A stretch of DNA of 64,000 nucleotides from Semisulcospira habei (GCA_036245525.1 BTPG01000001.1:178899958-178963957); one strand, 5' to 3'. Positions 21,833 to 34,109 are shown, counted from the first letter of the stretch. Numbers and translations are program-made. The notes: generated from the letters alone by a model not told the origin.

Positions 21833-22498
21833 TCAGCCACTTTTAGAGGGATAGTCTTGACTTCTTGTGGTAATGGCACATGTTTCCGGTCTCCACTCTG
21901 GATCTGGATCCTCTGTGATTCTGGCACCATCAACGTTTCCGATGATAAGGTCATAGACTGGGATCTTCACACATAGCGCCTTCACCTCTCCTGTCAGGTA
22001 CAGGGTTTTGACACTGACCTTGGCAAGAGGGATAATTCTCACAGTTCCGTCCGCCAGGATGAGGGTTGTCCACGCCTGTAGCTTTTGGCCTTCAGCTACT
22101 AGGTCCTCTCTCACGATGACGCTGCTACAACCCGTGTCTCTCAGCACACTCATGGATGTGTTGCCGACGAATCCTGACACCACCGGCATGTTGGGCACTT
22201 CACTCTCAGGCCGTGCGATGTTGGAAACTGGTAAGAATGTTGCCCCATTGCCAACCGCAATGCGTCCGCTCCTGCTGAAAGACTCGATCTGCTCCACTGT
22301 CGCCAGCCTTTCTCCAGACTCAAAATCACTAGATGACGTCACATTATTGGCCAGTACAGTGGCGGCTCTGCCTGCTGTCCTGCAGTCCTGGTTGGGCCTT
22401 CTGGTGTTGTTGCCTCCGGGAACACCCTTGAAAGGACACCATATCGCCTTGTGTCCCTTCATTCCACAGGAAAAACATGTCATGCTCTCCATCGACAT
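21833..22498 (-). pseudogene. Gag zinc knuckle and retropepsin
   Basis: Residues 8-20 form a zinc knuckle, CFSCGMKGHKAIWC (C-x2-C-x4-H-x4-C). A retropepsin follows: VLRDTGCSSVIV with the catalytic D-T-G, then LADGTVRIIPLAKV and YDLIIGNVDG as the flap-end/C-terminal signature. The D-T-G is intact. A further stretch to about 21754 leads straight into the integrase zinc domain (VELQKTNPTLDKF and then MRRGQEIIFETR in the next frame). Confidence 0.8.
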
Positions 22499-22929
22499 CT
22501 GTTGGGGGGTATCTCTGATGTCTTATTTTTCTTCTGCTGGAGTAGACGCACTGCGGCTTGCCGGGCCCAAACTTCATGTTGTAGGCTGTAATGTAGACAG
22601 ACTTCAACCGGTCGCACGCACAGACTCGCAAACGCAACGGGCACATACACAACAACGCTAACTCTCAGTCGGACGCATTCATGCAGTATAAACGCACATC
22701 ATTTCTTCTTTTCTGTGGCCCATATAATAGTAAATAACAAACGTGAACTCAGAAATACTTTTCTCAAGATACACAATTCTCAACACTAGCACATCACCCT
22801 CACATCCACACAAAATATAGTAAAAGCCAGCTTAGGTAAACTGTCCTCATTATCCAACCTGCTCAACTGGTGTTATTGATCTGTATTGTTCGTACGTTCT
22901 TCCACATCTAGGTGTGTAGTTTCTTTCAT

Positions 22930-24750
22930 CACGCATTCCTGAAGCTGTCCCACGTTCCCCGAACTGTGGATGTCCTCTCGACATGCTCCTCTAGCGCAGC
23001 CTCTGTTGACTTTGATGTCTTGGCACCAAGTCTCTCGCTCCCCGAGCGGTGAATGTCCTCACGACACGTTCCTCCAGCGGCAGTCTCTGTTGACTTTGAC
23101 ATCTCGGCGTCACGTCCCTTGCTCCGCACAAAAACTCTATTCAATAAAGTTCTGATGTCATAACACTTGCTTAACACACACATATTGAATGATATGAAGT
23201 ACATTACGTAACCTGGCTGATACATGTAAATCTACACGTTCATTCACACACTCGTGCTTCATAAAACAGACTAGATTCGCAACACACATAACTCAGTCAC
23301 TACACTGAAAAAGACTATAACATGATGCAGACGCCATACACGGGTTCCTACATTGGAAAAGATTATACTGAACACACTCACGTACTACCTTCGTAAGCAA
23401 CCTAGGCATATACACATCACATTCCTTAGTTATCCATCCTGGTAAATAACTATATAGAAAAATCCCGGGTTTTCTCAAGTTCTAAACCGATACAACTGAA
23501 CCAAATCAACGCTATGCAACCGAACTAAATCTTACTAACACATACCACATTTAACTCACAAGCTGTCGATAATACATTATTATAAAAACGTACCTGAAAT
23601 CTAGAATTTCAGAGTCTTGGAATACAGCTAGTGTATTCAACATACATCCGTCCTCACTGACAGAATAGCCCGTACTAACTGCTCTTGAGCTGTTAGACTG
23701 AGCTCCGCCACTAAAACTTCATGCCGATCGTTTTCCTCGCGATCGCATGGTACTCATGAATACACAGACTATTTGTCACTAGACAAACCGCTGACAAACC
23801 GCTGACAAGACAGCACAATGCAAAATCCCTGTGCAAACTTTATGCGTGGGCATAGAGCTTCATCACAAGGGCGTCCAGGTATCTTTGAGCGAAGTCTGCA
23901 AGGGCCTCCAGGGACTGCTTCTTCTGCTCCATGAGGTGGGCGGCCAGGTCCATGGGATATGCACTGATGACTTGTTCTTTGATGATGAGGTCACACAGGT
24001 CCTGGTACTCCTTCTTCAAGCCAACCAGCTCTATCCATTTCTCCAGGTAGATCCTGATTCTCTCAATGAATAGGCCGGGTGTTTCTCCTTCCACGGGTTT
24101 GCAATTCCGGAATCAGCATCTGCAACCCTCTTCAGTGAAGTCGTACTGTCTCAGCAGGGCAGCTCTCAACTTAGTGTAATCCTCGGCTTCTCCTCTTGGC
24201 AGGCAGGTGTAGAACCCTAGCGCTTTGCCGGTCAAAACTGCGCTCAGTTTGGTGCCCTAAGTCTCTTGTTTCCAGTTGTTGCTGCTTGCAAATCGCCCAA
24301 ATCACTCCAGGTAAGCATCCACTTTAGCCACACTTTCTGCATAAGTTTTTACGCACAGGCTGTTTGCTCTCTGCTGGCTAAGGCTGCGGCTTCAGCTGTC
24401 CTCTGGCCCTGTGCCTCAAACTCAATCCTCTTGAGCTGAATTTTGTGTTGTCGCTGCCTCTCTGCCTCTTCTCGCTTCTCTTCTTGCTGTTTCTCTGACT
24501 CTTTTCGCTGTTTCTCTGCCTCTTTTCGCTGTTTATCTGCCTCTTCTCACTGAATTTCAAGTTTCTTGATCTCATGCTCTGTGGCTCTTTCTTCTCTCTC
24601 CAATCTCTTTTCTTCTTTCTCCTTTTCTCTCTCCAGTCTCGTTTCTTCTCTCTCCTGTCTCTCCTTTATAAACTCCAGGAGTTGAGCTCCCTCCAGTCTC
24701 CATTCCTTCCCAATTCTTAGGAATGTCTCCATTTCTGATGTTGCCATCTC
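22930..24750 (-). pseudogene. Gag of Gmr1-like element
   Basis: The start at 24747 gives a short head, METFLRIGKEWRLEGAQLLE, then a long charged coiled coil of repeated R-E-K-E units (24690-24420). A capsid-like core is recognisable downstream: a TGKALGFYTCLP-like block near 24225 in another frame, and GLFIERIRIYLEKWIELVGL with LCDLIIKEQ at 24070-23970. The second copy at 29177-29845 has the same head and core. Frames are broken in several places, and 22930-23830 shows little that I can align. Confidence 0.65.
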
Positions 24751-24829
24751 TGCGTTTCACTGCTGACTGTTGTCTCCGGCTACTCATTCCACTGAGCCAA
24801 CTGAAGAAGTCCCATTGGAGGTGACAATA

Positions 24830-25696
24830 TGTTACATGGTGGTTGTAGTATGATACAATCATACCAGACGCACGCACGAAAAAGAAAAGAAACTTCATTC
24901 AGCTGCAACTTGTCACACGTGGCACAAGGTTGTAGGCCACACTGAAGTAATAGTTCCAACAATATTTTATTCTCACTATGCACTCTCAGCACATTGCGTC
25001 TACAAATGCATCCACACGGTAGTATAATGTCTAACACAATGCATCCGCAATTCTGATACACTGCGTCTCCAATACAATGCACTCTCTCCTCTACAATGCA
25101 TCAACACTTTTGACACACTGCATCTCTCATACAATGTATGCACATAATTCACTAACAGCCCCTTTTATACTATTACAGATTTCCAAAACAATCCTGCAAA
25201 CTATACAACTCAACCAATCAGAAAAGGAAACGTAACCAAAACTCATTAATATTCATGAGCAAGAACACTCTAGATCTGTCCACAGCCTTCTACAAACTTC
25301 TAGGCACATACCATGTTGCGAATTGTATCCAACTTGTTTACTACAAAAACTTTGACATCACATTTGAAGTCACTAGAATGATCGCGACCCTGCCCGAACC
25401 TTCCAGTGTAATGTAGGTTAAACTTTACGACATTGTAGCGAAATATGCGTCATTCTAGCTAGACAACAGAAATGTTCGCAATTCTCCAAGCAAAAGAAAA
25501 TGAATCCTACTAAAATGCTATGCAATTTTTATCGCAAATAACTCAAATGAATATTGTACACAAACCAAGGGGAATCACTCAGCGCTGGACAGACAAACAG
25601 TTATTGAATATTTGAAAGATCCAAGTGAATATTGGATCTTTCCTATGACCAACTCACAAATGCTCTCAAAAGAATAACACAACCACAAATGTAACA
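24830..25696 (-). repeat. 5' LTR of Gmr1-like element
   Basis: 867 bp from TGTTACATGG to AATGTAACA. It contains a 70-bp insertion at 25556-25625 missing from the other two LTRs. Compared with the LTR at 29927-30614 it is longer, and compared with 19496-19843 it keeps the middle region. Confidence 0.85.
25556..25625. mobile_element. Fragment of palindromic MITE inside LTR
   Basis: The insert begins GTACACAAACCAAGGGGAAT and continues with AGCGCTGGACAGAC, almost the same as the arm ends of the palindrome at 42880-43135. It is bordered by TGAATATT at 25548-25555 and 25626-25633, an 8-bp duplication. Both other LTRs of the family lack it, so it arrived after the family spread. Confidence 0.6.
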
Positions 25697-26156
25697 CATA
25701 CGAAGTATTAAAAAAACATAGTGCCCCATTTCATTGTACATTTTGTTTTAGCAAGCAGGTATGTACTGTAATTTGTTCATTGTTCAGTTTTAACAAATTA
25801 TTTGTATGTCTTTCAGAATGCAAGGGATACAATTTTCACAACCAGTAAACCAGGTGAGTGCAACCAGGGACCAAATATGCCTGTATCTGAAAACAGCAAA
25901 AACAGTTTCACGGTTTCTACACATGTATTTATTTTTCATCTGATAATGTCACAGCCAGTTTCATCTGTGATCCTTTGGTATGTGACATTTCTATACAAAT
26001 CCATTTGTGAACTTTTAGGCGTCGGCCAACAACTGTAGATATTAACAGCTCATTTAATGATGTTTATAACTTGTGAATACACTGTATATGGCTGGATCTC
26101 ATTACCCCTTCATTTTGTCAATTAGTCACTTCCAGAAAGTGGGTAAAAGTACATAT
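25697..26156. other. No recognisable feature
   Basis: Non-coding spacer between the Gmr1-like element and the CR1/L2 LINE; the 25802-26038 frame has no known domain. Confidence 0.4.
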
Positions 26157-26266
26157 AATAATAATATAATAATAATGATGATTTCTATGGCGCCTAACCT
26201 CAGGTAGAGCTCTAGGCGCCTTACACATTTCAAAAATACAATTACAGAAAACTGTACACAATATTA

Positions 26267-26276
26267 CACGCGCGCG

Positions 26277-26366
<90 letters not shown>
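26267..26366. repeat. (CG)n-(CA)n microsatellite
   Basis: A short CG run continues into about 80 bases of CA repeats. Confidence 0.95.
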
Positions 26367-26367
<1 letters not shown>

Positions 26368-26414
26368 TCCAGGCACCACAGCAAAACTACAACAGAATCC
26401 TCAGCAGTCACTGA

Positions 26415-28157
26415 TTAATCAGTGGGATAATGGAGTTGGAAAAGGTGTGTTTTTAGCGCAGATTTAAAACCGTCTTTTGAAGCATTGTGACGGTCGTGGG
26501 ATGGGAGTTCGTTCCAGTACAGCGGCCCAAGATATGAAAAAGACCGCTGGCCAAAAGACTTGGTACGGACAAAAGGTACACGCAAAATGCGGCTGTCAGC
26601 AGAGGATCTGAGTTGTCTTGAGGGAGTGTACAGCTGCAGGAGAGAGGACAGGTACGGGGGACTTGATGTGGAAATGCAGCTGAAGCAGACAGAAGAAAGT
26701 TTATACTGAATTCTTGCAGCCACAGGGAGCCAGTGGAGGGATTTAAGTACAGATGTAATATGATCAATTTTGCGATTTTTGGTGACAAGCCTCGCAGCAG
26801 AATTCTGAACTTTTTGAAGCCTGTCAATCTTATATTTGGGACAACCTGCATACAGTGAATTACAATAGTCCAGCTTGGAAAGAACAAATGCACAGATGAG
26901 AGTTTTTGTGGCTTCGATGGTCAAATAGTGTCTGATAGAAGAAATGCGACGGAGCTCCATGTAGGCTGTGCGACAGGTGTTGACAATCTGTTGGTTCATG
27001 GACAGTGTTTCGTCCATGGTTACTTCAAGATTCTTGGCGGTGTGTGAGAAATTGATGATGCTGGTTCCTATGGCCATGGACGTGGGGAGGGAAAGTGAAC
27101 TGGTCAATCTGTTGGGTTTGATTATAAGAGACTCAGTTTTATCATCATTAAGTTGAAGTTTGTTTGATGACATCCACTCTTTGACATCACAGATACAGTT
27201 CTGAAGGCTTAGGATGGCACTAGGGACTTGGTCGGGAGTAGCGCGTTCGTACAGCTGGGAGTCATCGGCAAAGCAATGGTGGGAAACCGAGAATCTCTCA
27301 ATTACACTGGAAAGAGGTTGGATGTAGAGATTAAAGAGAATGGGGCCTAGGACTGAGCACTGGGGGACCTCAAAGCGCAGTAGAGAAGGACTCGACTGGT
27401 AGCTGTTAATAACAACAGTCTGGTGATGATCAGTCAGGTAAGATCTGAACCAGGACAGGACACTACCCGTGATGCCAAACGTGGAATGAAGTCGATGCAG
27501 AAGGATCTCATGGTCTGTTGTATCGAAGGCGGCTGTCAGATCGAGCAAGGCTAGAACAGAGACATGTCCATCATCAATTGTCCTAAGCATGTCATTCACA
27601 ATCTTGAGGAGAGCAGTCTCAGTGGAGTGCCCGGGCCGATACGCTGACTAGCAAACAGGAAGGAGACTGTGAGCATTCACATGGTCAAGGAGCTGGGAGA
27701 AAACAATCCTTTCAATGAGCTTGGATAGAAAGGGCAGATTTGAGACAGGCCTAAAGTTTTTCAGATTTTCAGGGTCAAGACTGGGCTTTTTAAGCGGGGG
27801 TTTGACGATGGCTGATTTGTAAACAGCAGGGAAAATACCAGAGGACAAAGAGTCATTGACCAGGGAAGTGATGGTAGGGAGGACTATGTCAATACAATCA
27901 AAGTGAAGTTGGGTAGGGATGGGATCCAGGACACACGTCTTAGCAGCACACTTTGTCATGATCTTACGAACATCATCTTCAGACAAACTCTTGAAGGTAT
28001 GGAAGACTTGTCCAGCAAAGGGCACATCATGACTGTAAGGTGAAACTGATGACTGGGAGTCCAGTTTGTCTCGAATAGACTCTACTTTCTGAGTGAAAAA
28101 CTCACAGAACTTCTCAGGTAACTCAATGGGAGGAACAGATTTTGGCAGAGGAGACAC
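26415..28157 (-). pseudogene. CR1/L2-type reverse transcriptase, one nonsense codon
   Basis: Read on the minus strand, it copies the element RNA at the target site. In order: KTCVLDPIPTQLHFDC, then IFPAVYKSAIVKPPLKKPSL, FRPVSNLPFLSKLIERIV, a TAG stop at about 27648, SAYRPGHSTETALL, LLDLTAAFDTTDHEILL (motif A), EVPQCSVLGPILFNLYI (motif B, with G-to-E and G-to-C changes), CFADDSQLY (catalytic FADD) and SKLDYCNSLYAG near the end. The frame is otherwise continuous for about 580 codons. The single in-frame stop and motif B changes suggest recent inactivation. Its upstream neighbour on this strand is unassigned sequence. Confidence 0.83.
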
Positions 28158-28189
28158 AGTCTTTTTTTTTATTTTTTTTTTTTACATAT

Positions 28190-29165
28190 CACGGCAGGGA
28201 TGCAACTAGGCATTGGACATTGGTCAAAGACTGATTGCAAGGCTAAAATGTCTGATTGAAGTACCTGCCAGGAGGTCAAATGTCTATTAAAATTGCTTTG
28301 AAGCACTAATGTTGGATTACGTCTCCATTGCCTTGGACTTCATATTTTACACTGTACAGGATTTGCATCATGCAAGGTCCTCTTGCCCGTAGAAGACTAA
28401 TAATAAGTCTCCGTCGCACGCCGTGTGTATATGTATAACTATCACACATTTGGCCAATTATGATCAGCTATTGTTGCCCCCTCCCTCTGTTCAGCGCCAC
28501 ACACACGTTTCACGTGAGCATTGTTATTATAGCTATTAATTTTCTGAAAATGCAGGCTGCCGAACAGAAAACTAAAACCTCAAGCAGGACCTCAACCTCA
28601 ATGCTGTCACTTTTCTTTTAAGGTTAAAATTATTTTCAAATTGTGGCATCTACATCTACTTTGACGGACAATGTCGCTGATGCTAAAGACCAGCAGTGCC
28701 TCCAGCTAGAGCTAAATTTTCATGCACCCTAAGATAGAAGCTCTAGGTGGAGGCATGGAATGTATGCCCTTGCAGACACCACAGTAAAATATGGCTGTCT
28801 TTGCAGGTAGGCAAAAGTTCCTGCCTTCCACCAGTATGCCGAATGGTGTGCTGACGAGGTCGCCAAGACCGAAACAGCTGTCCACACCGGCTAAATATCT
28901 GGACCCCCTTTGGGGGACCTAGATTTAAATTTCCATGCACTGAGTGGCTGGAACAGTGGGATATGTGATACGCCCCCCCGCCCCTTCGGGGGGGTGGGGG
29001 GGTGGAGGGGGGCGTCCATATGCATTGCTTCCAGTCACTTTCTTAGCGCACCCCCTCTTTCCTATCTTTTATTTTGTGCTTTGACCAAAGTAGATCTATG
29101 ATCACTGGTCGATCATGCACACTTCTCTCCCCTGACAGTACTTTTACCTACTTTAATTTGTAATC
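28190..29165. other. No gene; G/C-rich hairpin near 28970-29010
   Basis: CCCCCCCGCCCCTTCGGGGG can form a strong hairpin, followed by a G-rich run. The stretch 29090-29160 resembles 4920-5010. I see no coding region. Confidence 0.45.
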
Positions 29166-29176
29166 TTTCTAAAATA

Positions 29177-29845
29177 TTAGCACTGGCAGTCTCCCCTTTT
29201 CTTTTCTGTGAATTCATCGTAATGTCTAAGCAGGGCGGCTCTCAACTGTGCATAATCCTTGGCATCTTCTCTTGGCAGGCGGGTGTAGAATTCAAGCGCT
29301 TTGCCGGTTAAAAGTGCGCTCAGTTTGATGGCCCAAGTCTCTTGTGTCCAGTTGTTGCTGCTTGCGAAGCGCTCGAACCGCTTCAGGTAAGCGTCCATTT
29401 TATCTGAATTTTTTGCGGTAGTTTTGGCGCACAGACTGTTTGCTCTCTGCTGGCTAAGGCTGCTGCTTCAGTTTGTCCTCTGGCTCTGTGCCTCTATCTC
29501 CATTCTCTTGAGCTGAATTCGGTCTTGTCGCTGTCTCTCTGCCTCTTCTTGTTGTTTCTCTGCCTCTTCTCGATGTCTCTCTGCCTCTTCTCGCTGTCTC
29601 TCTGCCCCTTCTTGCTGTCTCTTGATCTCACACTCTTTGGCTCTTTCTTCTCTCTCCAATCTCTTTCTTCTCCCTAGCTCTTCTAGTCTCTTTTCTTTTT
29701 CTCTGTCCAGTCTCTCCTTCTCTCTCTCCTTTTCTCTGTCCAGTCTCTCCTTCTCTCTCTCCTTTACAAACTCCAGGAATTCAGCTCCCTCAAGTCCACA
29801 TTCCTTTCCAATTCTCAGGAATGTCTCCATTTCCAATGCCGCCAT
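29177..29845 (-). pseudogene. Gag of partial Gmr1-like copy
   Basis: Starts with METFLRIGKECGLEGAEFLE, a close match to the head at 24747. A charged coiled coil follows, with repeats of E-K-E-R and REEAERQREE-like units (about 29760-29510). Then in another frame comes the capsid-like core: MDAYLKRFERFASSNNW, ALLTGKALEFYTRLP and LRAALLRHYDEF (29398-29200). The two parts are separated by a stop or frameshift near 29400-29465. The sequence ends before the zinc knuckle. Confidence 0.75.
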
Positions 29846-29926
29846 CTCTGTGTTTCACTGCTAGCTTTTGTCTCCGGCTACCTTTTCCACTGAGCCAACT
29901 GAAGATGTCCCATCAGAGGGGCCAAA

Positions 29927-30614
29927 TGTTACGTAGTAGTTGTGGTCGCATATGATACAATCACACCAGATGCACGCACATAGGGTTCTTGTAAAGAAAC
30001 TTCACTCAGCTGCAACTCGTCACACGTGGCACAAGGTTGTAGACCACTCAGGAGTAACAGTTCCAACAATATTTTATTGCAGCGATTCGATCTCTACACA
30101 ATGCATCCACAAATGCACCAACACTGATACACTGTCTCCTCTACAATGCATCAACACTTTTGACACATTGCGTCTCTCATACAATGTACACACATACATA
30201 ACACAGTCTTTTATACTATTACAGATTTCCAGAATAATCCAGCAAATTCGCCCAACACAACCAATCAGAAAAAAAAATGTAACCACAACTCATTAATATT
30301 CATTAAAAAGAACAGTCTAGAAGTTACTACAAATTTACACTACCCTCTAAGCGCCTTTGATACAATGTTACGAAATGTTGCCGACAACCTTGACGTCATA
30401 TATGAGGTCATTAGAAAGATCACGAACCTTCTAGACTAATCATAGCGAAACTACGCGTCACAACAAAAATCGATTGTAATTCTCCGTGCAAAAGAAAATG
30501 AATCCTACTGAAAGGTACGTAATTCTTATACAAAATAACTCAAATGAATAACAGATCTTTCCTATGAGTAAGACACACATGCTCTTAAAAAATAACACAA
30601 CCACAAATGTAACA
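29927..30614 (-). repeat. LTR of partial Gmr1-like copy
   Basis: 688 bp, TGTTACGTAG to AATGTAACA, sharing CACACGTGGCACAAGGTTGT, GTTCCAACAATATTTTATT and the ATAACACAACCACAAATG end with the LTR at 24830-25696. Confidence 0.85.
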
Positions 30615-32365
30615 CAGATGTACTATTACCTTTGTAACACTCATGGCATCAAAAACACTTATATGGTTTATGCCCCGTGTGCTTCTGGTGTCAGCAATGT
30701 TGCAGTGAACTACTGAATGGGCTAGTACTAAAGAATGTTGACAGACACTATCTACTGAAAGGGTAACAGCCTGAGGGACAAAAGAGTTGACATAACGTGA
30801 TGTACTACTTTTGGGTACTCAAAGTCTGCCACTTTGTTCGATATATCTGCTGTCAAATTCATATCTAAGTGGATGTGTTTTGTCATCAAGAATGTCAGCC
30901 AGTTTGTTCATAATCCGTCTGTTATACAGTGTGTCCAAAGTATCTTGTGCTCAACCAATCACCCCGCCCGCTTTCCTGATTACTTTACCCCACCCGGGTC
31001 TGCCTTGGGGGACTTGGGTGGGGTTAGGTATTTTTTAGTTCCCAGGGTCACCCTGGTCAGCCCCACAGGGTGGGGTTTTCTCTCTATTCTGGGGCATGTG
31101 TTTCTGTCTACCCTTTGTCCATTCACCTGTATTTGCCTTTTTAAAACTCTCCCTACTGTCTGCACTGCCTGTAGCTCTTGATATTGGATGTGTGTTGCTA
31201 AATGGTCTTAGCTTTATTTAGGCCCCATGTTGTAGGTTTATGTAACGTATTTGACCGGCTGGCGACATACATTCAATTTTCTGTTTATTATTTTTTTTCA
31301 CAAGCAGTGCAGGCACGTCCTGAGAAAGCCTTGTTGCTGTCGGGACGTTAAGCAATGTACAATCAATCAATCAATCCTGATTACTTTGTTAAGACGATCT
31401 TGATCTCTTTTACATAAATTTCTACCCCAAGACGTCAGTCCAAAAGTTAGAACCCTAACAGTACTGGAGCAGTAAAACATCTGTAAAAGCTGAGTAAATG
31501 ATCTGTAAATGATCTGACTTTTCTCAAACAGTAAAGACAAACATGCACTTTTTTTCACAATAGCCTCTGTGTTTTGTTTCCAGTTGAGCGTGTTGTCAAA
31601 AAGAATATCTAAATACTTGTACGACTCTACAGGCTCAACTTCTGTTTCCTCGATGACAACAGGATCGGGATGATGTTTGTTTTTCCTGAAATCTATGACC
31701 ATCTCTTTTGTTTTGCCAAGGTGTAATTTAAGATAGTTTCTATCGCACCACTCTACAAGGTCGTCGATCTTGTCGATAGTGTCTGCCATCCTCATCTGTA
31801 ATCTGTCCTGTCAGTGCCGTGTCATCAGTGTATTTGGCCAAGACACAGTCATCATGAGTGGCTCTACAGTCTGCTGTGTACAAAGAAAACAAAAAAGGCG
31901 ACAGGACAGTCCCTTGTGGTGCACCGGTGTTGGTAAAAAGTACATCTGAGATTAGATCCGAACCAATTCTGACATACTGTGGGCGGTTAGTGAGATAGTC
32001 CAAAACCCAAGGCATGGTAGATGCATTTATGTTCGTGTGAACTAGTTTGTAAGCAAGTATGTGTGGCTGAATGGTGTTAAAAGCCGATGAAAAATCATAG
32101 AACATCAGTTGAATGGAGGCTCCCGGTTTTTCTAAATGAAGAGTAGATGTTGTTTACAACATGCAAAATGGCATCATCAGCACTTCTTTGCCGTCTGTAA
32201 GCACACTGAAAGGGTCCATAAAATCAGAAACCTGTGTTTGAAAATGTGAAAGCAGCCCTCTCAAAGACCTTCATGACACATGAGGTAAGAGCAACTGGTC
32301 TTAAATCATTTATCACAGATACAGTTTGCTTTGTTGGCATGGGTATATTATGCTTGTTAATATTT
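30612..32365 (-). mobile_element. Rex1-like LINE, 5'-truncated
   Basis: Minus strand RT in order: LRPVALTSCVMKVFERA (about 32310), FQCAYRRQRSADDAILHVVN (about 32190), YDFSSAFNTIQPHILAYKL (motif A, 32105-32045), TGAPQGTVLSPFLFSLYT (motif B, about 31930), YTDDTAL (catalytic box, about 31815), WCDRNYLKLHLGKTKEMVID and RVLTFGLTSWGRNLC. It is broken by a frameshift near 31790 and by the SINE at 30987-31375. After the SINE the C-terminal part continues to 30612, matching the plus-strand copy at 2300-2810. The Gmr1-like LTR then interrupts its 3' end. Confidence 0.82.
30987..31375 (+). mobile_element. SINE, full-length copy
   Basis: 389 bp between perfect 12-bp duplications CCTGATTACTTT (30975-30986 and 31376-31387). 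It starts ACCCCACCCGGGTCTGCC and ends with GCAGTGCAGGCACGTCCTGA, GCTGTCGGGACGTTAAGC and four AATC units. No long open frame. I cannot see clear tRNA A and B boxes, so its head class is open. It interrupts the Rex1-like LINE. Confidence 0.88.
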
Positions 32366-34109
32366 ATGCTTGTTATTCTTCTTGTAATTTTTCATATTCA
32401 GTCTAAAATTTAATTAACACTCAGTAGGGTATGACTGGTTTTGTAGACAAAGTTTTTTTCACGGTTTGGCGTGAGTTTACACATTTTTCTTAGGTGTGGA
32501 GACGTCTTATTTACATGACCAGCGAGAACTGGATGAAATGGACATCACCCCAAGACACAGCCACCAGTAAGTGCATCTGTATTTGAAACTGTTGTTTTCT
32601 TCTATACACATCCGTTCGCTAATGCTGACAAGCCTGTTCTCCCTTTGTGTTCCCCCAAGGCTGTTGCCTGATGCCGACAAAAATTTCAAACCTAATTGCA
32701 AATGGTTCCTTTAAGTTCTCTGGGGTCCCCACCATTTACTCAACACAATGCCATCCCTGCCCAAGCTTTGTTATACCTTTTATAGTCATTTAACTATTTG
32801 TCTACTGGCTGATGGCTCCAGCCACCGTGAGACAACTTCCAGTAGCACTCTAAGGGCGGCGAGATCTCCCAATGGAGGTTGGCCTGCAGTGCATGTGCTT
32901 GGCTAGTTTCGGCGCTGAATGTGTCGTTACAAGCCAGTACCTGGCATGTGCACAGGATCCAGAAATAAACTCAAACAAAAGTACTTATTGACAGAGTACA
33001 TAACTACAGAAAGTTACTTACTGGGGCAAAAAGTTAAACAATATGAGCCTGTCTCAAAAGGTGAAGTTTGCTTGGGGTGGTCATGCACAGCTCCTATATT
33101 TCTCTACTGGAAGCAAATTGAGAGGTCATCTCGGATCACTTTATTTGGTATACATGTATATCTAAAGAGCTAAATTTATCAGGAAAAACATGTACAAAGT
33201 GGCTATAAAGAAAGTCAAGCTGAAAATTTGATGGAAATAAGGCACATTTTCCTTCAGGAGAATGGGACATGACTCTGGGCATTCAAACTGTTGGTCAGTT
33301 TACATCACAATAAACAAGATGGGTTGAACCATAACCTACAAAGTCCCTTCTATATGAGAGAAGTCCTCATCGTCAAGGGTCTCTACCTGTTGTCATTGAC
33401 CTGATTCTGATGCTGAAATATCTCCTATTGAAAAAGCCTCGCAGGTTTGTAAAATGTCATTTGTCATGAAGTTGTTATTTTTTTTTTTGTTCTTACGTAA
33501 TTTTAGATTTTAAGTGATATGAGTTTATTGAGAAAATGGTGACAAAACTATAATTTCACGGTACAGTTTCAGTCTTGCTATAATTTGTGTGAAATCATGT
33601 TGACTTTACCTAGCTACACGATATACTAAGTACATCTGCATACTCTTCTGAAAGCGCGTTGATGTGTGTATACATGCGTGTGTGTGTGTGTGAGAGAGAG
33701 AGAGAATTATGTCATATCTAGAGTATTGTGTCAATGTCTGCTTGGTGACGAGAGTTGCTTCTTTTACGTCACCGCCGCTGTCTGACTTTCTCCACAAGTC
33801 AAGGTTTTTTACTGTTTTAATTTTTGTTTCAGCAGAGAATTAATTTTTACTGAAGAAATTGAAAGGGTACAAAGCTGGCTAATGAACTCCTCCAATGTCT
33901 TTTTCAAACTAGCTATGTCCAAAATTTCAATTAAATATGACCAAAATTACGGACTCTAATCTTGGTCAACCGACTTTCTAATTACAATATGCTCGGAGGC
34001 TGTCTTAGCCACCCCTTGAATGAAGTATTTTGCCAAGCTTCAAGCTTGTGCATACAGAAATATCGAAGATTGTCATATTTACATACATACATGTACACAC
34101 ACACACACA

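Larger units (their letters stand above)
19496..25696 (-). mobile_element. Ty3/gypsy-type LTR element with Gmr1-like gene order
   Basis: On the minus strand: 5' LTR (25696-24830), gag, zinc knuckle, protease, integrase, integrase C-terminal domain, then start of RT joined to the end of RNase H, polypurine tract, 3' LTR (19843-19496). Ends are TGTTAC...GTAACA. Flanking 5 bp are CATGC and CATAC, a likely target duplication with one change. The integrase lies upstream of the RT, the reverse of most Ty3/gypsy elements, although sequence motifs are gypsy-like. The same inverted order is known from the Gmr1 group. RT and RNase H are mostly deleted and gag is frameshifted, so the copy cannot move by itself. 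Confidence 0.85.
26157..28185 (-). mobile_element. CR1/L2-type LINE, 5'-truncated
   Basis: On the minus strand it ends with AAGGCGCCTAGAGCTC, GGCGCCATAGAAATCATC and ATT repeats, a CR1/L2-style tail. The RT occupies 28157-26415. No endonuclease is seen; homology stops near a poly-T block at 28163-28185. A (CG)n-(CA)n microsatellite lies at 26267-26366 within the 3' untranslated part. Confidence 0.8.
29170..30614 (-). mobile_element. Partial second copy of Gmr1-like LTR element
   Basis: The 5' LTR (30614-29927) is followed by gag on the minus strand, then homology ends at about 29170. It sits inside the 3' untranslated part of the Rex1-like LINE: the Rex1 sequence up to about 30612 matches 2300-2690 and stops at the LTR end. 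No 3' LTR was found on the left, so the rest was lost by deletion. Confidence 0.8.

Noticed and set aside
22008..22661. Plus-strand 217-codon frame
   Set aside because: It is the antisense of the protease and zinc-knuckle region, whose minus-strand frame has clear motifs.
28970..29010. CRISPR-like or terminator hairpin (CCCCCCC...GGGGGGG)
   Set aside because: A single low-complexity hairpin in a eukaryotic sequence; no array and no neighbouring gene.
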